A stretch of 28,410 bases of DNA from Bosea sp. 29B (GTDB lineage Bacteria; Pseudomonadota; Alphaproteobacteria; Rhizobiales; Beijerinckiaceae), in the NCBI RefSeq assembly GCF_902506165.1, contig NZ_LR733817.1, forward strand, positions 2,684,091 through 2,712,500. The letters run 5' to 3'. The position numbers were made by a program, and so were the translations under genes. Each line of letters starts with the position of its first letter. Within the stretch, counting starts at the first letter, position 1. Under the pieces are notes generated by a model. That model ran no database searches, was not told where the DNA came from, and was given only the letters and a program-made list of their open reading frames with translations. Positions 8,337-15,990 of the stretch are shown here, in pieces.

Positions 8337-8359
8337 ATGGCCGGGTCAAGCCCGGCCAT
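8337..8359 (-). terminator. Hairpin between binding-protein and permease genes (attenuator or mRNA stabiliser)
   Basis: A perfect 9-bp stem, ATGGCCGGG (8337–8345) with CCCGGCCAT (8351–8359), and a 5-nt loop. It lies 13 nt past the stop of the binding-protein gene on its transcript and has no T-run. By analogy with malE-type operons it may protect the upstream mRNA or partly stop transcription, giving more binding protein than permease. Confidence 0.5.
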
Positions 8360-8372
8360 GACGGCACTCCGG

Positions 8373-9644
8373 TCACTGCTTCTGCAGTGCCTCGGCCTTG
8401 GCCTGCATCGTCGCCGCGACGGTCTTCGGGTCGAGGTCCTGGATGATCATGCGCTGCGACTCTTCCATGACCATCTTGGCGAACTCGTTGAACTGCAGCT
8501 CAAGTCCCTTCGGGATGCGGTCGACCTTGGCCTCGGCCGCCGCCTTGGTCGCCTGCACCAAGAGGTCGAAATGCGGCGTGTCCTTGGTCGCGGCCGAGGT
8601 GTCGGCGCGTGGGCTGGGCGGCGGCGAGGCGCCGAGCGTCGCATAGCTCGACTGGAACTTGTCCGAGGTCGCGATCGCGATGAAGTCCCAGACCAGCTTC
8701 TTGTTCTCCTTCGGCGCATCGGCGGCGATGCCGAGCACGTTGGAGGAGCCGCCGACCGGCGGCTTGAACGGCACCATGCCGAGCTTGATCTGGTCCTTGG
8801 CCTTGCCCTTCTGGATGATCGGGTAGAGCCAGGGCCCGTCCGTCTTCATCGCGATCTTGCCGTCGGCGAACATCTGGCGGACCTCGCCGGCCGCCAGATC
8901 GCGCGGGGTCAGGCTGTTCTTGACGATGGTCTTCCAGCGCGACAGGCCCTCGATCATCTCGGGCGTGTTGATCGTCACCTTGCCGGCATCATTGGTCCAG
9001 CGCCCGCCGGCATCGAGCGTGTAGTTCATCATCTCGCTCATGTACTGGCCGCCGCCGCCCTTGGTCTCGTGGCCGGTGCCGAACTGGTCGGTGATGCCGT
9101 CGCCGTTGAGGTCCTTGGTCAGTTTCTGCGCGGCGGCGAGGAACTCGGCATAGGTCTTGGGGACGGAAAGACCTTCCTTCTTCAGCAACTCTTCATTGTA
9201 AGCGAAGATGTAGCCGAAATAGAGCATCATCGTGCAGACGGTCTGCTTGTTCCAGCTGCAGGTGTCCTGCCCGGCCCAGCCCTTGAGGTCGAGTTTCGAC
9301 TCCTTGATGTAAGCGTCGAGCGGCTCCAGCCAGCCATTATCGGCGAATTTCTGGAACTCGAAGGAGGCGAGGTGGACGATATCCGGCGGCTTGCCGCCGG
9401 CGAACAGGGTCGTCATCGTGTCGGCATAGGCACCGCGCTCGACCTTGGTCCATTCGATCTTGACGCCGGGATGGGTCGCCTCGAACTCCTTGATCACCGA
9501 GCCCCACCAGTCACCGACGCCGCGCTCGTCCTTCTGCCAGGAGACGAATTTCAGCACCTTGCCCTGCGCCAGCGCGGCGCCGGGGAGAAAGCCGGCGGCG
9601 AGCGCGAGCGCAGCCGCGGAGAATGCAAGCCTTGTCCTCGTCAT
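8373..9644 (-). CDS. Sugar ABC transporter substrate-binding protein (family 1 extracellular)
   Basis: 423 residues, usual for CUT1 solute-binding proteins. The signal peptide is MTRTRLAFSAAALALAAGF with cleavage at about ALA-QG (residue 26). The mature chain begins KVLKFVSWQKDERG, continues with FEATHPGVKIEW and has the conserved AGGKPPDIVHL and later FADGKIAMKTDGPW segments of the MalE/UgpB group. It would capture the sugar in the periplasm and deliver it to the two permeases. A strong GGAGGAG lies just before the ATG. It sits 27 nt after the dehydratase gene, so the enzymes and importer share one transcript. The protein family does not reveal the ligand. Confidence 0.95.
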   Translation of the reverse strand: MTRTRLAFSAAALALAAGFLPGAALAQGKVLKFVSWQKDERGVGDWWGSVIKEFEATHPGVKIEWTKVERGAYADTMTTLFAGGKPPDIVHLASFEFQKFADNGWLEPLDAYIKESKLDLKGWAGQDTCSWNKQTVCTMMLYFGYIFAYNEELLKKEGLSVPKTYAEFLAAAQKLTKDLNGDGITDQFGTGHETKGGGGQYMSEMMNYTLDAGGRWTNDAGKVTINTPEMIEGLSRWKTIVKNSLTPRDLAAGEVRQMFADGKIAMKTDGPWLYPIIQKGKAKDQIKLGMVPFKPPVGGSSNVLGIAADAPKENKKLVWDFIAIATSDKFQSSYATLGASPPPSPRADTSAATKDTPHFDLLVQATKAAAEAKVDRIPKGLELQFNEFAKMVMEESQRMIIQDLDPKTVAATMQAKAEALQKQ

Positions 9645-9671
9645 GGTCTCCTCCTTCCTTTGTTGTCGTTG

Positions 9672-10841
9672 CTAAAGCCGTTTCAGCAGCTTGAGCGCTT
9701 CCTTCGACGGCTCGACGCCGAGGCCGGGCCCGCTCGGCAAACGGTAGAAGCCTTCGCTGCAATCCATGTCGCCCTGGAGCAGCCGCCGGTTAGGCTCGAA
9801 GATCGAATGCTGGAACTCGTGGCACTCGACCGCCGCAAGCGCCGAGGACGCATGCAGGCTCGCCGCCAGGAACAGGCCGATGCCGATGGTGGCGTGCGGG
9901 ATGACCCGGAGGTGATGCGCCTGGGCATAGAGGCCGATGCGCATGAACTCGGTCACGCCCTTATGGCCCATTTCCGGCTGCACGATCGCGCAGGCACGCC
10001 GGGCGGCGCGCGGCACGAGATCATAGACGGTGCGCCATTCCTCGCCGGCCGCGACCGGCGTCGAGACCTTCGCAGCGACATGGGCGAGGCCGTCGAGATC
10101 CTCCGGTTTCACCGGCGCCTCGGCGAACCAAAGACCGTGCGGCTCCATCGCTCGGATCGCCGCGACGGCTTCTTCGCCGGTATGGACCCAGTGCAGGTCG
10201 CAGGCGATGCGCGCCTGCGGCCCGAGCCGCTCGCGCAGCGTCCTGATTTCCGCGACATTGCCGTCATCGGCGACGGGGGCGGCGAACTTGAAGCTGTCGA
10301 AGCCCTTTGCCTGCCATTCCGCCGCGAACTCGGCCCGTTCCACCAGCGTCGGCTTCGGCAGGCCGGAGATGTAAGCCGGCAAACGCTCATACTTTTGCCC
10401 GCCGAGCAGCTTGACCAAAGGCAGGCCGGAGAGCTTGCCGCACAGGTCCCACAGCGCGATGTCGATCGCGGCGAGCGCGTCGAGATAGAAGCCGCCGGTA
10501 TAGCCGCGCACCCGCATCAGATCGTAGAGATCGTCATGGATGACGCTGACGTCGCGCGGATCGCGCCCGACGACGAAAGGGCCGAGCAGGTCGTCAATGA
10601 TCGCCATCGCCGCGCCGGGCGCGACGATGCCATAGGTCTCGCCCCAGCCGACCGCGCCGCTTGCCGTCTCGATCCGGACGACCACGGTACGGTCGACCGT
10701 CGGATAAACCGTGCGGTTGCCCTTGCGGACGATATAGCCGTGATCGTTGATGCGCTCGCCCTCGCGCAGGGCGCCGAGATAGGGCGTCTCGCGCGGGATG
10801 GTGATCGAGAACACCTCGACGCGGGCGACACGCTCGGCCAT
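9672..10841 (-). CDS. Mandelate racemase / muconate lactonizing enzyme family protein, probable sugar-acid dehydratase
   Basis: 389 residues from the ATG at 10841, which forms TGATG with the upstream stop and has GGAGG 6 nt away; a GTG one codon earlier is less well placed. Numbering here includes that GTG. The N-terminal capping domain is followed by the enolase-superfamily barrel. Metal ligands appear as Asp216 (CDLHW), Glu242 (FAEAP) and Glu268 (AAGEEW), and the general-base His as His317 (IPHA). At the usual KxK motif the sequence reads KFA (Lys186), so the second Lys is missing, and the Asp paired with the His appears as Glu291 (QPEMGHKG). These differences from mandelate racemase point to an aldonate or aldarate dehydratase subgroup. 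In the pathway it would turn an aldonate into a 2-keto-3-deoxy acid. The specific substrate is unknown. Confidence 0.9.
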   Translation of the reverse strand: MAERVARVEVFSITIPRETPYLGALREGERINDHGYIVRKGNRTVYPTVDRTVVVRIETASGAVGWGETYGIVAPGAAMAIIDDLLGPFVVGRDPRDVSVIHDDLYDLMRVRGYTGGFYLDALAAIDIALWDLCGKLSGLPLVKLLGGQKYERLPAYISGLPKPTLVERAEFAAEWQAKGFDSFKFAAPVADDGNVAEIRTLRERLGPQARIACDLHWVHTGEEAVAAIRAMEPHGLWFAEAPVKPEDLDGLAHVAAKVSTPVAAGEEWRTVYDLVPRAARRACAIVQPEMGHKGVTEFMRIGLYAQAHHLRVIPHATIGIGLFLAASLHASSALAAVECHEFQHSIFEPNRRLLQGDMDCSEGFYRLPSGPGLGVEPSKEALKLLKRL

Positions 10842-11767
10842 CACGCGCCTCCGCCGAGCTTGGGCTCGCGCGGCTCGACCGTCATGAGGTCGGCGCAGGC
10901 GTCGAGCCAGGCGTCGATCTCGGCGACATCAAGCGCATCCATCGGCGGCACCTTGGCCCGCACGACCTGGTTGGTCAGCACGCCGCGCCGCGTCAGCACA
11001 TGCTTGGTGAAGGCCATGCGGAAATTGAACTGAATCACCAGCAGCGGCAGCGTGCGCATATAGAGTTCGCGCGCGCGCTCGATGTCGCCACTGCGATAGG
11101 CCCGGTCCATCGCGACATGGACATCGGCGAGCTCGACCGCCGGCATCGCGCCGCAGGCACCGCGATTGTATTCGTCGATCAGGTAGCGCGCCCCGCCGCC
11201 GCCGATCACGCCCTTCAGATGCGCCGGCATGCCGGCCGCGATCGCCGAGATGGCGAGGCCGGACGGCAGCGTCTCCTCCTTGACATAGGTGATCGCCGGA
11301 TTGTCGCGGACGATTTGGAGGATCGCCTCGGGCTTGAGGTCGGAGCCGCGCGGCGCCGGCGCGTTCTGCAGCACGATCTCGATGCCGGGCACTGCCGCAG
11401 CAATCTCGCCATAGAAGGCCGAGACGGCCTCTGTCGTGGTGCCGACGCTCTTCGGCGCCTGGATCATCGCATGGCGGATGCCGTTGGCGAGGGCCTCGCG
11501 GCAATGCGAGATGGCCTCGAGGGCGGTCGGAGCGCTCGCGCCGGCGACGATCGGCAAGCGTCCGCCGACCCCGGTGACCACCACCTTCAGCAGTGTCGTC
11601 CGTTCGGCCGCAGTGAGCTCGTCGACCTCGCTGGCGAAGCCCGGGAACACGACGCCGTCGACGCCGCTGGCGACGGCGAAGTCGACGATCCCCGCCATCG
11701 CCTCGGGATCGACGGCTCCAGCCTCGGTGAACGGCGTCGGCAACACCGGGAGCATGCCCTGCAGCAC
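10841..11767 (-). CDS. DHDPS/N-acetylneuraminate lyase family aldolase or dehydratase
   Basis: 308 residues, normal for this TIM-barrel class I aldolase family. The Schiff-base lysine is Lys163 (TYVKEE). The catalytic tyrosine motif of DapA (YNxP) reads QNAP here (Gln134), so the usual Tyr relay is absent. That argues against a true DapA and for a 2-keto-3-deoxy sugar-acid aldolase or dehydratase. The C-terminal stretch GGGGARYLIDEYNRGACG is typical of the family. It would act after the enolase-superfamily dehydratase. The start is a GTG at 11767 with AGGAGG 6 nt upstream; an ATG four codons later has a poorer site. This is the first gene of the operon, directly behind the candidate operator. 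Confidence 0.9.
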   Translation of the reverse strand: MLQGMLPVLPTPFTEAGAVDPEAMAGIVDFAVASGVDGVVFPGFASEVDELTAAERTTLLKVVVTGVGGRLPIVAGASAPTALEAISHCREALANGIRHAMIQAPKSVGTTTEAVSAFYGEIAAAVPGIEIVLQNAPAPRGSDLKPEAILQIVRDNPAITYVKEETLPSGLAISAIAAGMPAHLKGVIGGGGARYLIDEYNRGACGAMPAVELADVHVAMDRAYRSGDIERARELYMRTLPLLVIQFNFRMAFTKHVLTRRGVLTNQVVRAKVPPMDALDVAEIDAWLDACADLMTVEPREPKLGGGA

Positions 11768-11781
11768 TGCGTTCCTCCTAT

Positions 11782-11800
11782 TGATCCATATTGTGGATCA
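11782..11800 (-). promoter_or_regulatory. Candidate operator of the catabolic operon
   Basis: TGATCCA-TATTG-TGGATCA is a perfect 7-bp dyad with a 5-bp spacer, 15 nt upstream of the first start codon in the only AT-rich spot of the area. A further half-site, AATATGGA (11811–11818), is the inverse of TCCATATT inside the dyad (11785–11792). It fits a repressor site covering the promoter or transcription start. The in-operon IclR–SMP-30 protein is the obvious candidate binder, but this is inferred. Confidence 0.6.
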
Positions 11801-11855
11801 TTTGTTTTCTAATATGGACCGTACTTCTCAGGGCAGGAATGGTCAAGCGCGCATG

Positions 11856-11885
11856 AAAAAAGCCGCCGGGCTTGCACCCGGCGGC
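11856..11885 (-). terminator. Intrinsic terminator of the copper cluster
   Basis: On the minus strand a 9-bp GC stem (GCCGCCGGG / CCCGGCGGC, 6-nt loop) is followed directly by six T residues. It lies 29 nt past the PCu(A)C stop and separates this transcript from the catabolic operon promoter. Confidence 0.92.
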
Positions 11886-11914
11886 CTCCGCGATTTCGCA
11901 GCCTTTGGCGACGG

Positions 11915-12394
11915 TCAGTGCTTGTGCGCTTCGGCCGGGGCACGGGCGCCGACCGACTGCACGGAGAACTCGACCGGGACCGCTCCGGCCTTCTCGAAGG
12001 TCAGGGTGCCCTTGATCGTCTCGCCTTCCTTGAGCTGGCGCTTCAGATCCATGAACATGATGTGGTAGCCGCCGGGCTTCAGCTCGAGCTTGGCGCCGGG
12101 CTTGAGCTCGACGCCCTCGGGCAGGCCGCGCATGGTCATCACGCCGTTGTTCATCGACATCTCGTGGATCTCGACCTTGCCGGCGATCTCGCTGCTGCCG
12201 CCGAGCAGGCGGTCGGGGGCACTGCCGGTGTTGGTGACCGCGACATAGCCGCCAGCGACCTTGGCGCCACCGGGGGTGGCGCGCGTCCAGGGCTGCTCGA
12301 TCTTGAGCGGGCCGGCCGTGTAGTCCTGCGCGAGGGCGGTGCCGCAGTTCAGCGCGAGGGCTGTGGCGGCGAGGGCGAAGCGGAACTTGGTCAT
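11915..12394 (-). CDS. Periplasmic copper chaperone PCu(A)C
   Basis: 159 residues starting at the ATG at 12394, which has AAGGAG 8 nt upstream and opens directly with a signal peptide (MTKFRFALAATALALNCGTA, cleaved near ALA-QD). The mature protein has the cupredoxin-like PCu(A)C fold with its copper motif: His77 and Met79 (HEMSM), Met88, then His111 and Met113 (GGYHIMFM), plus a short AHKH tail. PCu(A)C proteins bind Cu(I) in the periplasm and hand copper to the CuA site of cytochrome oxidase, often together with SCO1; a SenC/SCO1 gene lies at 23366. It is the last gene of the copper cluster, 19 nt behind the DJ-1-like gene. Confidence 0.93.
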   Translation of the reverse strand: MTKFRFALAATALALNCGTALAQDYTAGPLKIEQPWTRATPGGAKVAGGYVAVTNTGSAPDRLLGGSSEIAGKVEIHEMSMNNGVMTMRGLPEGVELKPGAKLELKPGGYHIMFMDLKRQLKEGETIKGTLTFEKAGAVPVEFSVQSVGARAPAEAHKH

Positions 12395-12413
12395 CTTGAG
12401 GCTCCTTGGGTGA

Positions 12414-13211
12414 TCAAAGCGAGAGTCGGGACTTGGCGAGGTCGGCATTGCGCCGGGCGGCATCGATCAGGGGCTTGCGCCGCGCCAGCACATCGCCGGT
12501 GAGCTTGGCACCGGCGCGCTCGGGCGAGCCGGCGTCGAAAGGCGGTTGCGGATCATATTCCAGCACGAGCTGGATCAGGCGCGCCGTCTCCTCATCACGC
12601 AATTTGGCGGCGACCGTCAGGCCGAAATCGATTCCGGCCGTGACGCCACCGCCGGTGATGCGGTTGCGGTCGGTGACGACGCGGCTGTGCTCGACGCTCG
12701 CTCCCATCGCTGCCAGAAGGTCGCGAATGTACCAGTGGCCAGTGGCGCGATAGCCCTTCAGCAGTCCGGCGGCGCCGAGCAGCAGCGAGCCTGTGCAGAC
12801 CGCGGTGACATAGCGGGCCCGGGCGCCGCGATCGGCGAGGAAAGCGAGTGTCTGCGCATCCTCCATCAGCGCGACGCTCCCCTTCAGCCCGCCGGGGATG
12901 AACAGGACATCGAGATCGGCCGGGCAGTCGGCATAGCTCGTCGTCGGCGTGACCGGCAGGCTAAGATCATTCGCGACCGGCTGCCGGTCCTTCCAGACCA
13001 GGTGCAGCTCCGCCCGCAGCAGTGAGAACACGGTCAGCGGACCGACCAGGTCGAGCATGACCATATCGGGGTGCACCAGCATCGCGATCCGCGGTGTGCT
13101 CGCGCCGGCAGGCTGGGCCAGCGCGGCTTGCGGCAGCCCGGCGAGCAATCCGGAGAGCGCGCCGGCCGCTGCCAGGCCCGTCCAGTCGCGTCGTGTCATG
13201 TCACCTGTCAT
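12414..13211 (-). CDS. Tat-exported DJ-1/PfpI family protein resembling isonitrile hydratase
   Basis: 265 residues. The N-terminus MTRRDWTGLAAAGALSGLLA is a twin-arginine signal with cleavage near ALA-QP, so the enzyme should act in the periplasm. The rest is a DJ-1/PfpI glutamine-amidotransferase-like fold with a nucleophile elbow AVCTGSLLLG (Cys139, Thr140) and MLDLVGP (Asp54). Asp, Cys and Thr in these places match the catalytic set reported for Pseudomonas isonitrile hydratase (Asp17, Cys101, Thr102), and GYRATGHW and DRNRITGGGVTAGIDFGL also fit that subgroup. The start at 13211 overlaps the CopC–CopD stop (ATGA) and has GGAG 8 nt upstream; a second ATG at 13199 begins MTRRDW. Other DJ-1-type chemistry (for example a glyoxalase) remains possible. 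Its position between copper genes is unexpected. Confidence 0.85.
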   Translation of the reverse strand: MTGDMTRRDWTGLAAAGALSGLLAGLPQAALAQPAGASTPRIAMLVHPDMVMLDLVGPLTVFSLLRAELHLVWKDRQPVANDLSLPVTPTTSYADCPADLDVLFIPGGLKGSVALMEDAQTLAFLADRGARARYVTAVCTGSLLLGAAGLLKGYRATGHWYIRDLLAAMGASVEHSRVVTDRNRITGGGVTAGIDFGLTVAAKLRDEETARLIQLVLEYDPQPPFDAGSPERAGAKLTGDVLARRKPLIDAARRNADLAKSRLSL

Positions 13212-14797
13212 GGCCTGATCTCCACGGTCTCCTTGAGACGGGTCATCTCGAAATCCGAGACCAGGATCTCGAGCTCGATGGTCCAGCGTCCGGCGACGGG
13301 AAGCGTCAGATCGCCGACTCGCCAGCTGCCGTCTGCTTGCTTGGTGGCCTGCCGCTCGATCGGCTCGATGCCGGCTTCCGGCCGTGACAAGGCAAGCCGC
13401 AATTCCTTCGCCGCAAGCGGGCCGAACTCGCCGTCGAGCAGCGAGACGGTGATCGTCACCGGGCCAGCGCGGCCAGGTGTCAGGCTGATGTCGGCCATCG
13501 CCTTTTCGGTATGGATATGGACGCTGGCTGGCTGGGCAGCCGCAGCGAAGAGGGCGCGCGGCGGCGGCGTAAAACGCCAGAGCGCGACGACGGCGAGGAT
13601 GGCGACGATGATCGCGATCTCAGCCGCGATGATCCGGGTCAGCCGCGAGCGGGTGTTCGCCCGCCCGGATACGGCCGCGTCCGTCAGCCGGTAGCGGTTG
13701 AAAGCGCCGAGGCCGATCAGCGCCGCGACCAGCGCGAGCTTGCCGGTGAGTACGAGGCCGTAGGGAGTGGTCAGCAACGCCTGCGGGCGCTCGACTTGGA
13801 CGATGGCCAGAGCGAGGCCGCTGAGCAGGATGAAGAGCAGCAGCACCGGAATGCGTCGCGAGAAACGCTGCAGCGTCTGCGCCCCGTCGGGCTGTCGCAA
13901 GGCGAGAGCGAGAGGCAGCAGCGCGCCGGCCCAGCCGGCCATGCCGATCGCGTGCAGGAACACGGCCGGGCGGGTCAGGAATTGCGGTTCAGCGGCGCTG
14001 GCGTGGCCGCTGGCGGCAAGCGCCGCGCCGGTGCCGAGCCAGGCAATGATTGCGAGCAAGCGTCCACTCCGACCGGGCACGCCGAGCGCGATCAGTGCGA
14101 CGAGCAAACCGAGCGTCGCGATCAACGCGGTGCGGCCGAAACTGCTCGCGGCGGCCGCCTGCCAGGCCGCTGGCTGAAGCGCACCGGAAAGCGGCAGTGT
14201 CAGAGCGTCGAGCCCCTGTGCCGCGAAGGCGATCGGCAGCGACAGCAGCCCGAGCGCGAGGAAGCCCGCTATCGGCCGGCGCACGGGTGCGGGCAGGGGG
14301 GCGGCCCAGGCCATGAAGGCCACGCCGCCGATGCCGAAAGCGAGCCCGAGATAGAGCCCGAACTTGCCGAGCCAGAGCGCGATGCGGACGGCCGGCTCGG
14401 TCTGGCTTGCGGTGATGGCAGGCGCTGCGCTCGGTGCACCCACCGAGAACAGCACCGAGCCACCGACGGGATGGCCGTCCTCGGAAACGACACGCCAACT
14501 CAGCACATGCGTGCCAGTGGCGAGATCGGACGGTGCCGTGATCGCGAGCGTCCGATCCGTGAGCGTGAAGCGCGTCAGCGCGCGGCTCGTCCCGTCCGGG
14601 CCGATCAGCTTCAGCACCAGCGGCGAGACCGGCTCGCTGAAGCTCAGGCTGAACTCGGCGGGCGCGCTGGCGACGACCGAGCCGTCGGCCGGAACAGTCT
14701 TCGTCAAGGCGGCATGCGCCATCGCCTGTCCCGCCGTCGCGAGCGAGGCGACGGCGAGGCCGAGCAGGATGAGAAGGAGGTGAAGTTGCCGGGTCAT
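13208..14797 (-). CDS. CopC–CopD fusion, copper resistance/uptake membrane protein
   Basis: 529 residues with three parts. After a signal peptide (cleavage AMA-HAAL at 27/28), residues 28–120 are a CopC domain: mature N-terminal His28 plus Asp107 and His109 (SEDGHP) form the expected Cu(II) site. Residues ~145–410 contain about eight membrane segments of the CopD type. The last ~100 residues return to the periplasm as a beta-rich YtkA/FixH-like domain (PVTITVSLLDGEFGPL, then GRWTIELEILV). CopC–CopD fusions are believed to carry copper across the inner membrane or buffer it in the periplasm. The gene lies 40 nt after YcnI and overlaps the DJ-1-like gene by 4 nt. Confidence 0.92.
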   Translation of the reverse strand: MTRQLHLLLILLGLAVASLATAGQAMAHAALTKTVPADGSVVASAPAEFSLSFSEPVSPLVLKLIGPDGTSRALTRFTLTDRTLAITAPSDLATGTHVLSWRVVSEDGHPVGGSVLFSVGAPSAAPAITASQTEPAVRIALWLGKFGLYLGLAFGIGGVAFMAWAAPLPAPVRRPIAGFLALGLLSLPIAFAAQGLDALTLPLSGALQPAAWQAAAASSFGRTALIATLGLLVALIALGVPGRSGRLLAIIAWLGTGAALAASGHASAAEPQFLTRPAVFLHAIGMAGWAGALLPLALALRQPDGAQTLQRFSRRIPVLLLFILLSGLALAIVQVERPQALLTTPYGLVLTGKLALVAALIGLGAFNRYRLTDAAVSGRANTRSRLTRIIAAEIAIIVAILAVVALWRFTPPPRALFAAAAQPASVHIHTEKAMADISLTPGRAGPVTITVSLLDGEFGPLAAKELRLALSRPEAGIEPIERQATKQADGSWRVGDLTLPVAGRWTIELEILVSDFEMTRLKETVEIRP

Positions 14798-14837
14798 GGC
14801 GGGAAGGCGGCCGGGCGGAAAACCCGGCCGCGCTCGC

Positions 14838-15356
14838 TCACTTCTTCGGCGTCAGCTTCACGCCGGGCGCCGGGAACTTGTAATCGTCAGCCGACTTGCC
14901 GGCCGCCGGGATCTCGATCCAGCGCTCGACCGCACCGCCCTCGCATTCCTGTACCACTGGTACGTAGAGCGTCGTCTCCGGCTTGAGGTCGGCGGCGAGA
15001 TAAGCGCGCAGGACGAACTCGTCATAATGCTCGTCGAGCAGCTTGCCGCCGCTCCAGCTGACCTCGGTGACGCCCTCAGCCGTCGGTGTGCCGTAATAAT
15101 CGTAGGACTTCTCGTACTTGCCCTTGGTCGTCTCCAGCGTCCAGCCGGGCTTGGGCATCGGCTTGACCGCGATGACGCCCTCGGGAATGCGGACGCGGAC
15201 CTTGGTCGTGGCCGCGCCCTTGCAACCATGCGGCACGCGCAGCACCGCCTTGTAGGTCGAGCCGACCGGGGCCTGCTGGGTTTCCAGCGTGACATGGGCG
15301 AAGGCCGGGCCGGCAGTGAAAGCCGCGACGAGGGCGGCGAGCGAAAGCGATTTCAT
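14838..15356 (-). CDS. YcnI-family (DUF1775) periplasmic copper-binding protein
   Basis: 172 residues from the ATG at 15356, chosen because it begins exactly at a signal peptide (MKSLSLAALVAAFTAGPAFA). The predicted mature protein starts with His21 (HVTLE), the copper-binding N-terminal histidine known for the YcnI/DUF1775 family. Conserved parts include VPHGCKGAATTKVRVRIPEG and the Trp-bearing PGWTLE. A longer frame to 15416 would bury the signal peptide. YcnI genes usually neighbour copC/copD, as here. The likely role is a copper chaperone working with the CopC domain in the periplasm. The 180-nt gap upstream (15357–15536) contains nothing I recognise. Confidence 0.92.
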   Translation of the reverse strand: MKSLSLAALVAAFTAGPAFAHVTLETQQAPVGSTYKAVLRVPHGCKGAATTKVRVRIPEGVIAVKPMPKPGWTLETTKGKYEKSYDYYGTPTAEGVTEVSWSGGKLLDEHYDEFVLRAYLAADLKPETTLYVPVVQECEGGAVERWIEIPAAGKSADDYKFPAPGVKLTPKK

Positions 15357-15536
15357 CGTCAGGAATCCCTGCGGAAAGGACGCCGGCACGGCCGGCGCAG
15401 CCGCGTTCGGCGGCATGAATTTGGAAGGAGCGCGCGAGTCGGCAGGGTGCCGTCGCGAGCGAATGGGGCGAGGAAAGGCCGTTGGCGACCGTCAGCAAGG
15501 GGAGGCGGCGCGACCTTGCGCGCAGGCCTGTCCTGT

Positions 15537-15929
15537 TCAGAGGCCGGCGGGCGGTGCGCGTGGATTGGCCGGGGAGCGGCCGGCGACGAAGCCGGATGGC
15601 AGGTCGAGCCGGCGCTGGAAGGCGACGAGGTCGACGGCGCGATGCACAACCGGTAGCGAGTTGGTCGGGGCGGCTGGTGCGCCGGCGCCGGTGAAGGCGC
15701 AGCCGAGCATGCAGCAGCTCATCAGCTCATGCGCCGCAGCGCCGTCGCCTTGGCTCATCGGCTGATCGCCGCCGGCGCAGAGCGTCATCGCCAGCGAACG
15801 GTCGAGGCTGAAGCTTGCCGCATTGGCGCCGGAGGCAAGGCCCGCGAAGATCGCCTGCAGCACGACGAGATAGGCCGCGACCAGCGCAACCCAGCGTCTC
15901 ATCCCTGTCTTGCTGCGCCCTGCGGACAA
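15537..15929 (-). CDS. Small membrane-anchored DUF2946-like protein
   Basis: About 130 residues. A single hydrophobic segment (WVALVAAYLVVLQAIFAGLA) at the N-terminus is followed by a periplasmic part with LCAGG and a Cys/His/Met-rich patch, HELMSCCMLGCA. This is the arrangement of the DUF2946 family often found in copper loci, where it is presumed to bind metal. The TTG at 15929 is proposed as start because AGGAGG lies 7 nt before it; an ATG at 15902 (MRRW) would remove only nine residues and is also possible. It sits between the MerR gene and YcnI on the same strand. The family call is by recognition of the pattern, without a search. Confidence 0.7.
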   Translation of the reverse strand: MSAGRSKTGMRRWVALVAAYLVVLQAIFAGLASGANAASFSLDRSLAMTLCAGGDQPMSQGDGAAAHELMSCCMLGCAFTGAGAPAAPTNSLPVVHRAVDLVAFQRRLDLPSGFVAGRSPANPRAPPAGL

Positions 15930-15990
15930 AACCAACCCTCCTGCGATTTCGATAGCATGGCTGCCGGCAGGGTCAATTTGCGTTGATGTC

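Noticed and set aside
8337..11033. Very long open frame (898 codons) on the plus strand across the binding protein, dehydratase and aldolase genes
   Set aside because: It is antisense to three well-supported genes, its product is rich in Arg, Gly, Ala and Asp with no domain, and such frames are expected opposite high-GC coding DNA.
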